This document shows positions 1 through 8,089 of a stretch of 8,149 nucleotides of DNA, in pieces. Under the pieces are notes generated by a model. It made no database searches and was not told where the DNA came from. It saw only the letters and a list, made by a program, of their open reading frames with translations. Numbering within the stretch: position 1 is the stretch's first letter; every line of letters starts with the position of its first letter. A program made the translations under genes and the position numbers. The DNA is taken from positions 1 through 8,149 of the forward strand of contig CAYFJO010000468.1 in assembly GCA_964343305.1 (NCBI GenBank), written 5' to 3'. This DNA comes from CAYFJO01 sp964343305 (lineage in GTDB: Bacteria > Planctomycetota > Planctomycetia > Pirellulales > Pirellulaceae).

Positions 1-3000
1 ACACCAGATTTCTTTTTCTCAAACCTGTTCGTGGGCCAAACGGCCACCGTCACGTACATCGTCCACGATCGGAGGCCGCCAACGAATCCCGTAACGCACC
101 GGGTCGATGGGTGGGTCGATTTTGATGCAGATGGCGTTTTCGAGACAAAGATTGTGGACAATGTTCCGACAACCCTTTTCGATGGCAATGACCCGATTGA
201 AGGTGTCAACAATGCCGGTGATCAGCAAGTATCTGTTAGCTTTGAAGTTCCTAATGATGCCCAAGTTGGAGAAACGTTTGCGCGTTTCCGTGTTAGCACG
301 GTGGGGAATCTTCAGCCAACGGGTGTCTTGCCATCGGGCGCGACTCCTTTTGGCGAAGTCGAAGATCATCCGGCCCTCATTGAAAGTCTTGACTTTGGCG
401 ATGCCCCTGATCCGACCACGGGGAATGGTGAAAACGACTACGATACTTTGCTGGTGAACAACGGCGCTCGCCACGTGATCACCCCGGACAGTCCACGACT
501 GGGTTTAAGCGTCGACCTCGATTTGGAAGGGCTCGTTTCGACCGATGGTTTTGGTGACGACTCAGAACTTCTCGCGGACGATCCTGCCCCTGGTGACGAC
601 GAAAACGCCAATGGGGGCACGAATCCCCTGATGGACTTGACTGTTGGACAAAACGGCACAGCCACCGTGCTTGTTACCAACGCCGACGGTTACGTGAATG
701 TTTTTCTCGATGTGGATCACAATGGTCTTTTCAACGATGTGTTTGGCACTCTTAGCGAGCACGTGGTTGTGAACCAATTGGTCAATCGGGACACCACCGC
801 CGCACTATCGTTCAATTTGCCGAACGAGGCACTGATTGGGCAGACATTCGGTCGAATACGGGTCTCGCCGAATCCGCTTGGCGGGCCCAGTCCGTCCATC
901 GGACTGGTCCGTGGTGGGGAAGTCGAGGATTATCAGGTCGTTATTAACGGATTCGATTTTGGTGACGCGCCTGATCCGTCCCCCAACACGGCCACGAATG
1001 ATTATTCCACAACGTTATCCAACAACGGCCCCAGCCACTTTATCACAGGACCACGATTGGGACTCTTAGTCGACGCCGAAGGCGATGGTTTGGAGACATT
1101 GGGGGCGCAAGGCGATGACAACACCAAACTCGATGACGATGATGGCGTTGTGTTTTCTCCCGCCCGCATCGGACAAATGGCCACGGCCACGATCACGGTG
1201 ACGAATCCCGACACGGGATCCGCGGGTCAGGTCGATGCTTGGATCGACTTCGACCAGGACGGCATGTTCGAAACCATCGCTGGTGAACGAATTATCAATA
1301 ATCAGACGGTCGCGGCTGGCGCAACGGTGGCGTTTAATTACACCGTTCCAAGCAGTGCATTCGCCGGAATCACTTATGCCCGCGTTCGAGTCAGTGCTTC
1401 CGGCAATTTGCCTCCGACAGGGCCGGCCGCCAACGGCGAAGTCGAAGATCATCAAGTATTAATCGAGGGTTTGGATTTCGGCGATCTGCCCGACAATTCT
1501 GTCAATAGTTCCGTATTCTTCAATACACGCTTGGCCGATGATGGTCCCCGCCACGTGATTACCTCCACGGGTCCCCGCTTAGGTTCTGGCGTACCTGATC
1601 ACGAAGACGACGGTTTTCCCTCCTTGGCCGCCGAAGGGGATGATTTAAATACCAGCGACGACGAAGACGGTGCGATGTTCGGCAATCTTTTTGCGGGCCA
1701 AACTGGATTTGCCGACGTCACCGTGAGCAACGTGGACGGGCGCGTCGATGGTTGGCTCGACTTCGACGGAAACGGCCAATTCGAAACCAGTGAAAAGATC
1801 ATCGACAATCTCGTCGTTCAGGCGGGCTTCACACAACGCTTTACCTACCCTGTTCCGGACAACGCTGCGCTGGGTACTCGATACGCGCGTGTCCGCGTCA
1901 GCAGCGCGGGAGATCTGCCGCCGGACGGTTTCGCGGTGGATGGTGAAGTTGAAGATTACCAAGTCGAGATCCAAGAAGTGGATTTTGGCGACGCGCCGCT
2001 TGCCAGCCAAAGTGGATTTGTTGTTGACTATCCTACAACGCTTTCCGCCGATGGAGCTCGCCACACGATCGACGCTGCTTCCCCGTTCTTGGGCAGTAGC
2101 ATACCGGACAAAGAAATCGACGGCCAACCGACAGCGAATGCGGATGGGGACGATGCCGATGGCTCGGACGACGAAGACGGTGTGACGTTTACCTCGACGG
2201 CGACTCCTGGCCTGTTGACAGCGGCCGCCCTGGGTACGGCCACAGTGGACGTCAACAACGCCGATGGTTTCGTGCACATCTGGGTCGATTTCAATCAAGA
2301 CGGTGTATTTGCCGCCGCGGAAAAGGTCGTGGAAAACACGCCAGTGGCCGCCGCCGCAGGCGCCACCGATTTGAATTTCATCGTGGCACAATCCGCTGAA
2401 ACGGGTACAACCTATGCCCGTGTCCGCGTGGTGGGTGAAGCCAGTCCAGGCTTGCTTCCAACCGGGTTGGTACTCGGTGGTGAGGTGGAAGACTATCTCG
2501 TGCAAATCGTGGGAACGGACTTTGGTGATGCTCCGGCGAGCTATGGTACGGCACCTCACATGATCGATGGCCCGCGCATCGGAAACGTTGTCGATGCCGA
2601 GACGGTTGCTCATACCAGTACCGACGCCACAGGCGACGATTTGATCGACGGAGTTGACGACGAAGAGGAAGCATTTGTCACGTTTTCTAATCTCTTGGTG
2701 GGCCAAACCGGTACGCTAACCGTGACCATCACCAACCCGGATGTTCCCAACAATCCCGCGTTCGTCAGCGCTTGGATCGACTTTGATCAAAACGGTACGT
2801 TTGATACGGATGAACGGATTGCCGATGCAGAGGAACTTCGAGCGGATGCCGCGGCGCATGCGTTGCCAGGATTCTTCATTAGCGACGATCTTGCCAATCC
2901 GTCGGTCATTCAATTGGGACAGACGTTTGCCCGTGTACGCGTGCGAAACAGTAATGCGTCGTTTGCCAGTGCCAACGAAGCTGCCACGGATGGTGAAGCT

Positions 3001-6000
3001 GAAGATTACGTTGTCGAGATTCAGGGCCAGGATTTTGGTGACTTGCCAGACTTGGCGCCTGGCAAGGCAGGACCAGGATCGGGGTTGCCCAGCTTCGATT
3101 ATGAGACCCGATCCGTTCACAACGGCCCGCGCCACTTAGTCACCGACGATAGCCCAAGGTTTGGAACGGTCGATATCGAGCGGGACGGGCAAGGTTCTCC
3201 GATTGCCGATGGTGATGATAACAACGATACAAATCCGCCTGACACGGGTGAGGACGATGAGAATGACGTTTCGTTCAACAGCGGCACGGACCTGTTATTT
3301 GCCGGCCAAACTGACGCCACGCTAGATGTCAATGTCAACGTCGGCAGCGGAACGGGAACAGGTTTTATTCAAGCTTGGATCGACTTCAATCAAAATGGCG
3401 ATTTCACAGATCCCGGCGAACAGATCGCGGCTTCGTTCCCATTAACACAGACTATTACCGCCGAAACCGTGCCATTCACCGTGCCCGCGAATACGGCGAT
3501 TGGTGGAACTTTTGCGCGCGTTCGCATCAGCAGCGTCGATCCCGCACTGGATCCTTGGGGACCGCTTGGTGGAACGGCCGCGAGTAGCGCGTTGCTGGAC
3601 GGCGAAGTCGAAGACTTGCCGGTGACGATTCGCGTATTGGACTACGGCGATGCGCCGGACACTTATGGCACGAGCGACGCGTCCGGCGATCCTGCCCGTC
3701 ATGTCATCGTCAACACCGGTCCCCTGCTAGGTACGTTCCGAGATTCTGAAATTGACGGACTGCCATCCAACCTTGCTGACGGGGACGACAATTTGGGCGG
3801 CACCGACGATGAAGATGGTGTTCGCTTCTTTGACCGCGGTACACAGACAGTCGTGCTCGTAGCTGGATTCTCTGCGCACCTGCGTGCCACCATCAATGGC
3901 GAGGACGTGACTGGCAGCGACGGCCGGGTTTTTGCCTGGATGGATTTGAATGCAGATGGTGTGTTCGACGATGCGCTGTTGGCCGATGGTGGAGAAAAGA
4001 TCTACGACGGCGAACTGGTCGACATTGGAACCAATGATCTTCCAGCCTTTGATCTGCCGGCCACCACCACGGTGGGCGATACCTTTGTCCGCGTTCGCGT
4101 GGTCGATCCTTCGGTCACCGAACTCGGCCCCACAGGAACGGCCAACAATGGCGAGGTCGAAGATTACCTGGTCACCATCCGCCAAGACTTAGATCTTGGC
4201 GACGCTCCTGACTTGGACTTCGGCACGGCCGCAGGTGACTATCGAACCATTCGGGCCGACAATGGGCCGGCACACGTTTTGTTTGAAGACAGCGTCTTTC
4301 TCGGGCCCACGGCGCCCGACGCGGAATTTGATGGCCGGCCAAGGCCAGGGGCTGATGGCGACGACAACCAAAACGTTGACGATGAAGGTGGCGTGATTTT
4401 CACCTCGGCCCAAGCCTTCGGCAAACTCACCGTGGGTGACGTGGCCACCATTACGATCGACGTCAACGGTGGTCCCACCGAGGCAATCGGGTACGTACAC
4501 GCTTGGATCGACTTCAACGGCGATGGCGACTTTGACGACCCAAACGAAAAAGTCGTTAATAACGAGGCCGTTGCATCGTCCGCGGGGCCGCGGCCGTTTA
4601 CCTTTGCCGTTCCGGCGAACGCTCAGATTGGAAACACCATTTCGCGTGTGCGCGTTAGTGAGATTTCATTCCCCGGCACGATCACGGCTTCAGGATTTCC
4701 GGATGCAACAGATAGCGGTGGTGGGGTCGACAACGGTAATGCTGAATTCACCATGACCAACGGACCCGGTGACGCAACGCTGGAAATTGGCGTGAGCAAC
4801 ACGGGTGAGTTTGGGACGTTGTCCGGTGTGGCTGCAACGGGAGCCGGTGCGATCTACGATCCACTGGGTGCCACACCACCGCCTGCAACAACAACCTTTG
4901 AGTCCTATGTTTATTTCCGTGACAACAGCGCTGCCCCCACAGGCCCAAGACAAATCCTGGGTGCCGCGGCAGCCGGTGCCAGCACGATTCGCGAACTCCC
5001 GACAGAAGCTAACAGCACCTTCTCCATTGGCGCATTACAGTTTGCCTTGACGCAAACCGTGGATTTTATCACCGATGTAAGCGGGCAAACGTCGGGAACG
5101 CTGGTTACCCAAACCTATGCGATCACTAACACGGGCGCATCCACGGCCGATTTTGAGTTCGTGCGGTACCTGGACGGGGACCTGAACTTTGACGGTACGC
5201 CGGTCGATGGCGGTGGCCGGCTCATGACCTCGGGAGGTGACGAGATTCTCTTCGAAACGGACGCCGGAGGCAATGGCGCCACGACAACCACGTTTGTCGG
5301 CATTACGTCCAAGGGCGGTGCGATTCCCGCAACCAACCGTTTTGAAATTGATTCGTTCCCTGGGTTGCAAACGCGAATCGCAAGTGGACTGGCATTGGAT
5401 GAAGTGATTACGGGCGACGCAGATGGTGACGAATTCATTGATTCCGGGTCGGAATACAATGTCACATTGGGGCTTCAGAATCTGTTTAATCTCGCGTCTG
5501 GTACTTCGGATACCTACACCACCCACACGTTGTTCGGTTCCGGCGCCGCAGTAGATGCGGGACAGGCCATCATGCAGCCTCGTGGCAAAGTCCGCGGCGG
5601 CGAAGTAGAAGACTATCTGGTCGAAATCGTCGAACAGCGTTTGGACATGGGAGACGCCCCCGATGCGTTGGTCGGATCTAGCCCGGGCAATTACAACACG
5701 ATCGTGTCCGACAACGGACCGCGGCACGTAGTTCCCTTGCCCCCAGTTGTGTTCCTTGGCGACAACGTAGATATCGATGCAACAGCCCAACAATCTCTCC
5801 GGGCGGACGGCGACGACACAGACGGCACCCCAGACGACGAAGACGGCATCATGGACCCGGCCGATCTGGACGTGCGACATGGCCAGAATCCGATGGTTGA
5901 TGTCAAGGTAACGAATACCAGTGGGAGTGCTGCGACCTTGTACGGATGGATTGACTATAACGCCGATGGAATTTTTCGCAACGCGACTGAATTTGCATCC

Positions 6001-6693
6001 GTCGCCGTGCCCGATGGGACGACAGGTGGTACCGTAACCTTGGCCTTCCCGCAGGTGCCCTCCAATATCGAAGGCGGCACGTTTGCCAGATTCCGCCTTA
6101 GCACGGATTTGGCTGCACAGAATCCGCTCGGGTTAGCTTCGGACGGCGAAGTCGAAGACCATCCGGTGATCATTCGCGCACCTGGGTTTGATTTCGGCGA
6201 CGCACCAGATGGAGCACCTGGAACAGCGACTGGAAATTATCGAACCACGGAAGCCGACAACGGCGCCCGACATAATGTGGTCGGACCCCGATTAGGTTTG
6301 CTCGTGGACGACGAAATTGGAGCGATCCAATCCTCGTCAGCCTTAGGTGATGATTTCGTCAACACAGACGATGAAGACGGCATCGTATTCGCAAGTGGCT
6401 TGCGACAGGGGCAAAACGCGACGGTGGATGTGACGGTCACAGGCGCCAACGGCAGGCTGGATGCCTGGATTGATTTCAACAATGACGGGGACTGGACGGA
6501 TCTAGATGAGCAAGTCTTGATCAGCCGGGCTGTCGTGCCCGGTGTAAACAACCTGAGCTTTCCCGTGCCTGCCACCGCGCTTTCGGCGCAGACCTTCGCA
6601 CGTTTCCGCATCAGTTCGACGGGTGGGCTGGCGCCGTTCGGTTTTGCGGCGGACGGTGAAGTGGAAGACTACCAGGTTTCCGTTGGCCGAGAT
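1..6693 (+). repeat. Tandem array of GEVED-domain units (1 partial + 10 complete)
   Basis: Unit openings (D[FYLM]GD) lie at 391, 955, 1474, 1981, 2518, 3031, 3640, 4192, 5644 and 6190; a partial unit precedes 391. Closing motifs (GEVED, or GEAED in unit 5) begin at 352, 916, 1435, 1942, 2479, 2992, 3601, 4150, 5599, 6145 and 6655. Ordinary units are 167-203 residues; unit 8 is 484 because of an insertion. Conserved order within a unit: DFGDAPD, a Tyr-Thr segment, NGxRHxI, PRLG, an acidic DGDD...DDEDG patch, GQxATV, a WIDFNxDGxF loop, an FxVPxxA strand, TFARVRVS, PTG, then GEVEDY. The DxDxDG loop in every unit is a probable calcium site, inferred from motif. Deviations: unit 1 has FLDVDHNG in place of the Trp-containing loop; units 0, 2 and 9 end GEVEDH and unit 6 GEVEDL. 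Repeats are clear in protein but well diverged in DNA, so the duplications are old. Confidence 0.93.
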
Positions 6694-7926
6694 CCGATCG
6701 GTATCTTCCGAAATAACACTTTCATGCTCGACTCCAATGACGACGGGACGTTCGGCGGTTCGGATGTGAGCTTGACGTTCGGCGCCGCGGGCGATGTGCC
6801 GATTACCGGCGACTGGGACGGAGACGGAACGGACAACATCGGCACCTATCGGCCTTTCACCGCTGAGTTCCTGCAAGATCTCAATGGGAACGGACTGTGG
6901 GATGCGGGGGTCGATCGCCGGACTTCGTTTGGAGCGCTGAATGATACGCCTGTCATCGGTGACTGGAACGGCGACGGAGTGGACGACATTGGTGTTCGCC
7001 GTGCTCATGTCTTCTTGCTAGACGCCAACGGCAACTTTCAGTTTGATGGCGGCGACGTGCGGAGCTTTTTCGGCGCGGTCACCGATATCCCGGTTGCCGG
7101 TGACTGGAACGGCAGCGGATTCGACAAGGTTGGTGTCTATCGCGACGGGGCCTTCTTGCTCGACCTCAACGGTAACTTTGCGTTCGAAGGCACGGACGTC
7201 CGCATGAACTTTGGAGCCCCGAACGACACACCGATCGCCGGAGACTTTAACGGCGACGGCAAAGACGAAATCGGTGTCTATCGCTCTTCGGCGTCCGAGT
7301 TCATTAAAGACACCAATGGTAACTACACTTTTGATGCCGGCTCGGACGAGCGAATCATGTTTGGCGCGGCCAACCTCGATGTGCCGGTCATCGGTAACGT
7401 GATGATCTCCAGTCCGCTGCTGGCAGCCAGCGTCGCGCCGACACCCGCCGCGGACACGCCGGTGCTTTCCGCCGACGACTTGGCACCGATCGTCACCGCC
7501 GCGGTGGACTTGCTGGCGCAAACTGGTTTGAACGCGTCACAGATTCAATCTTTGCGAAGCGTCGATGTACGAATCGCGGATCTGCATGGCGCGCGTCTTG
7601 GGGAAGCGACAAGTGCGGGAATGACGCTGGATGCCAACGCTGCCGGCCACGGATGGTTCATTGACACGACGCCTTATGACTCGGCCGAGTTTGTTCTGTC
7701 CGCGAACCGTTTGCTGGTGGCGGCGGGGGATGGAGCGGCATCGGGTCAAGTGGATTTGTTAAGCGTGGTGCTTCATGAATTGGGGCACGTTCTCGGACTT
7801 GGGGATGAGTACTCGGAGGTGAATTCCAACCGAATGATGAACGGTTGGTTGGACATAGGAGTTCGCCGCTTGCCGACCGAAGGTGAGTTGGCGGCACTGT
7901 TGCTGGATGCGGATTCGACGGATTAG
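1..7926 (+). CDS. Giant GEVED-repeat protein with FG-GAP-like repeats and C-terminal metzincin-like domain (5' partial)
   Basis: The frame is open from base 1. The residues before the first GTG (position 31) match the equivalent part of later repeats: the FSNLFVGQ at 19-42 resembles FSNLLVGQ in unit 5. The GTG is therefore internal and the true start lies upstream. From the visible first residue, the order is: partial GEVED unit (1-130), ten full GEVED units (131-2231, with unit 8 interrupted), five FG-GAP-like repeats (about 2233-2472), a short Ala/Pro-rich linker, and a metzincin-like module (about 2487-2641) with HELGHVLGLGD at 2592-2602. No signal peptide can be judged because the N-terminus is missing. 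No transmembrane segment or recognisable sorting signal is visible at the C-terminus, which ends in DADSTD. The many Asp-rich loops suggest calcium binding outside the cell. The role is inferred to be a secreted or surface protein, possibly adhesive or proteolytic; substrate and partners are unknown. There is no frameshift or internal stop. Identification of the domain families is by motif only. Confidence 0.93.
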   Translation, partial: TPDFFFSNLFVGQTATVTYIVHDRRPPTNPVTHRVDGWVDFDADGVFETKIVDNVPTTLFDGNDPIEGVNNAGDQQVSVSFEVPNDAQVGETFARFRVSTVGNLQPTGVLPSGATPFGEVEDHPALIESLDFGDAPDPTTGNGENDYDTLLVNNGARHVITPDSPRLGLSVDLDLEGLVSTDGFGDDSELLADDPAPGDDENANGGTNPLMDLTVGQNGTATVLVTNADGYVNVFLDVDHNGLFNDVFGTLSEHVVVNQLVNRDTTAALSFNLPNEALIGQTFGRIRVSPNPLGGPSPSIGLVRGGEVEDYQVVINGFDFGDAPDPSPNTATNDYSTTLSNNGPSHFITGPRLGLLVDAEGDGLETLGAQGDDNTKLDDDDGVVFSPARIGQMATATITVTNPDTGSAGQVDAWIDFDQDGMFETIAGERIINNQTVAAGATVAFNYTVPSSAFAGITYARVRVSASGNLPPTGPAANGEVEDHQVLIEGLDFGDLPDNSVNSSVFFNTRLADDGPRHVITSTGPRLGSGVPDHEDDGFPSLAAEGDDLNTSDDEDGAMFGNLFAGQTGFADVTVSNVDGRVDGWLDFDGNGQFETSEKIIDNLVVQAGFTQRFTYPVPDNAALGTRYARVRVSSAGDLPPDGFAVDGEVEDYQVEIQEVDFGDAPLASQSGFVVDYPTTLSADGARHTIDAASPFLGSSIPDKEIDGQPTANADGDDADGSDDEDGVTFTSTATPGLLTAAALGTATVDVNNADGFVHIWVDFNQDGVFAAAEKVVENTPVAAAAGATDLNFIVAQSAETGTTYARVRVVGEASPGLLPTGLVLGGEVEDYLVQIVGTDFGDAPASYGTAPHMIDGPRIGNVVDAETVAHTSTDATGDDLIDGVDDEEEAFVTFSNLLVGQTGTLTVTITNPDVPNNPAFVSAWIDFDQNGTFDTDERIADAEELRADAAAHALPGFFISDDLANPSVIQLGQTFARVRVRNSNASFASANEAATDGEAEDYVVEIQGQDFGDLPDLAPGKAGPGSGLPSFDYETRSVHNGPRHLVTDDSPRFGTVDIERDGQGSPIADGDDNNDTNPPDTGEDDENDVSFNSGTDLLFAGQTDATLDVNVNVGSGTGTGFIQAWIDFNQNGDFTDPGEQIAASFPLTQTITAETVPFTVPANTAIGGTFARVRISSVDPALDPWGPLGGTAASSALLDGEVEDLPVTIRVLDYGDAPDTYGTSDASGDPARHVIVNTGPLLGTFRDSEIDGLPSNLADGDDNLGGTDDEDGVRFFDRGTQTVVLVAGFSAHLRATINGEDVTGSDGRVFAWMDLNADGVFDDALLADGGEKIYDGELVDIGTNDLPAFDLPATTTVGDTFVRVRVVDPSVTELGPTGTANNGEVEDYLVTIRQDLDLGDAPDLDFGTAAGDYRTIRADNGPAHVLFEDSVFLGPTAPDAEFDGRPRPGADGDDNQNVDDEGGVIFTSAQAFGKLTVGDVATITIDVNGGPTEAIGYVHAWIDFNGDGDFDDPNEKVVNNEAVASSAGPRPFTFAVPANAQIGNTISRVRVSEISFPGTITASGFPDATDSGGGVDNGNAEFTMTNGPGDATLEIGVSNTGEFGTLSGVAATGAGAIYDPLGATPPPATTTFESYVYFRDNSAAPTGPRQILGAAAAGASTIRELPTEANSTFSIGALQFALTQTVDFITDVSGQTSGTLVTQTYAITNTGASTADFEFVRYLDGDLNFDGTPVDGGGRLMTSGGDEILFETDAGGNGATTTTFVGITSKGGAIPATNRFEIDSFPGLQTRIASGLALDEVITGDADGDEFIDSGSEYNVTLGLQNLFNLASGTSDTYTTHTLFGSGAAVDAGQAIMQPRGKVRGGEVEDYLVEIVEQRLDMGDAPDALVGSSPGNYNTIVSDNGPRHVVPLPPVVFLGDNVDIDATAQQSLRADGDDTDGTPDDEDGIMDPADLDVRHGQNPMVDVKVTNTSGSAATLYGWIDYNADGIFRNATEFASVAVPDGTTGGTVTLAFPQVPSNIEGGTFARFRLSTDLAAQNPLGLASDGEVEDHPVIIRAPGFDFGDAPDGAPGTATGNYRTTEADNGARHNVVGPRLGLLVDDEIGAIQSSSALGDDFVNTDDEDGIVFASGLRQGQNATVDVTVTGANGRLDAWIDFNNDGDWTDLDEQVLISRAVVPGVNNLSFPVPATALSAQTFARFRISSTGGLAPFGFAADGEVEDYQVSVGRDPIGIFRNNTFMLDSNDDGTFGGSDVSLTFGAAGDVPITGDWDGDGTDNIGTYRPFTAEFLQDLNGNGLWDAGVDRRTSFGALNDTPVIGDWNGDGVDDIGVRRAHVFLLDANGNFQFDGGDVRSFFGAVTDIPVAGDWNGSGFDKVGVYRDGAFLLDLNGNFAFEGTDVRMNFGAPNDTPIAGDFNGDGKDEIGVYRSSASEFIKDTNGNYTFDAGSDERIMFGAANLDVPVIGNVMISSPLLAASVAPTPAADTPVLSADDLAPIVTAAVDLLAQTGLNASQIQSLRSVDVRIADLHGARLGEATSAGMTLDANAAGHGWFIDTTPYDSAEFVLSANRLLVAAGDGAASGQVDLLSVVLHELGHVLGLGDEYSEVNSNRMMNGWLDIGVRRLPTEGELAALLLDADSTD
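4663..5571 (+). other. Unrecognised ~300-residue domain inserted in GEVED unit 8
   Basis: Unit 8 follows the usual pattern up to RVRVS (ending near 4659). It then leaves it for about 300 residues and returns at QPRGKVRGGEVEDY just after 5571, matching the PTG-to-GEVED end of other units. The insert has a Gly/Ala/Thr-rich first half. The second half contains TQTVDF, TQTYAITNTG, FEFVRYLDGDLNFDG, a FVGITSKGG strand, and an Asp-rich loop DADGDEFIDSG followed by YNVTLGLQNLF. The alternating hydrophobic pattern suggests a beta-sandwich, and the two Asp-rich stretches could bind calcium. I cannot name the family. The placement inside a loop between two strands of the host repeat suggests a domain-in-domain insertion rather than an added tandem module. 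Boundaries are good to within about ten codons. Confidence 0.75.
6697..7416 (+). repeat. Five FG-GAP-like (VCBS-type) repeats
   Basis: Repeats begin at 6697, 6838, 6988, 7129 and 7270, giving lengths of 47, 50, 47, 47 and about 49 residues. Each reads IGxYR, then a FLLDxNGNxxFD loop, an FG dipeptide, and DxPxxGDWNGDGxD. The two Asp/Asn-rich loops per repeat resemble the calcium loops of integrin-like FG-GAP blades. The fifth repeat keeps the first loop but its second is replaced by GNVMISS, which marks the end of the array. Repeat 3 has NGSG in place of NGDG. Repeats 2 and 5 share a three-residue insertion before the first loop (AEFLQD and SEFIKD). Such repeats usually build beta-propeller-like, extracellular binding domains; that role is inferred here. 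Confidence 0.88.
7459..7923 (+). other. C-terminal metzincin-like metallopeptidase module
   Basis: About 155 residues close the protein. The zinc motif HELGHVLGLGD lies at 7774-7806: His at 7774, catalytic Glu at 7777, His at 7786 and Asp at 7804 as the probable third ligand, fitting HExxHxxGxxD. A candidate Met-turn, RMMNG, follows at about 7831-7845. Upstream are VDVRIADL, an AAGHGWFIDTTP stretch and VDLLSVVL leading into the helix; this arrangement resembles a module often found at the ends of giant planctomycete surface proteins. All catalytic residues appear present, so activity is possible. The domain is short for a free-standing metzincin and has no recognisable propeptide. It might process this protein or others, or be a structural remnant. 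Family assignment is by motif; activity is not shown. Confidence 0.8.
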
Positions 7927-8089
7927 CCCGCCAAAAGGGTGGTTTGTCACGCCCGTTCGATGGATTGTATGGATTAGAACGATTTCACGAATCAATCGGA
8001 AAGTAGCAATGGAATTAAGTGGTTTTTGACACTTTTAAAAGCGTAACTACGATGGAAAACTCGCCCCTCAGTTTGGCATGGTTCAAAAA
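7927..8089. other. Non-coding spacer after the giant gene
   Basis: These 163 bases are AT-richer than the gene and hold no credible coding frame; the longest ATG frame here on the + strand is a handful of codons (from 8009). Two weak hairpins are visible: CCGCC/GGTGG at 7928-7942 followed by TTT, and AAGTG/CACTT at 8017-8034 followed by TT. Neither is a convincing intrinsic terminator. A run of five A residues directly precedes the palindromic element. Confidence 0.6.

Noticed and set aside
31..33. GTG as the translation start of the giant gene
   Set aside because: The same frame is open upstream to base 1 and the upstream residues match the homologous part of other repeats, so this is an internal Val codon. 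No ribosome binding site precedes it.
1645..2706. Long open frame of 353 codons on the - strand
   Set aside because: It lies wholly inside the GEVED array. Its recurring Phe-rich phrases are the antisense reading of the repeated GEVEDY motif, and it shows no family resemblance.
5035..5880. Open frame of 281 codons on the - strand
   Set aside because: It is antisense to unit 8's insert and the start of unit 9. The + frame is clearly coding, and the reverse product has no recognisable motif.
1..6693. Repeat array as a CRISPR or recent tandem DNA duplication
   Set aside because: Periodicity is about 500-600 bases, in frame, and conserved in protein rather than in DNA, as expected of an old domain array.
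7928..7945. CCGCC/GGTGG hairpin just after the stop codon
   Set aside because: It is short, includes a G-T wobble pair and is followed by only three T residues.
8017..8036. Possible intrinsic terminator, AAGTG/CACTT hairpin followed by T residues
   Set aside because: The stem is five base pairs, mostly AT, with an eight-base loop and only two T residues beyond it, too weak to call. The palindrome at 8090-8149 is a stronger structure if termination happens here.
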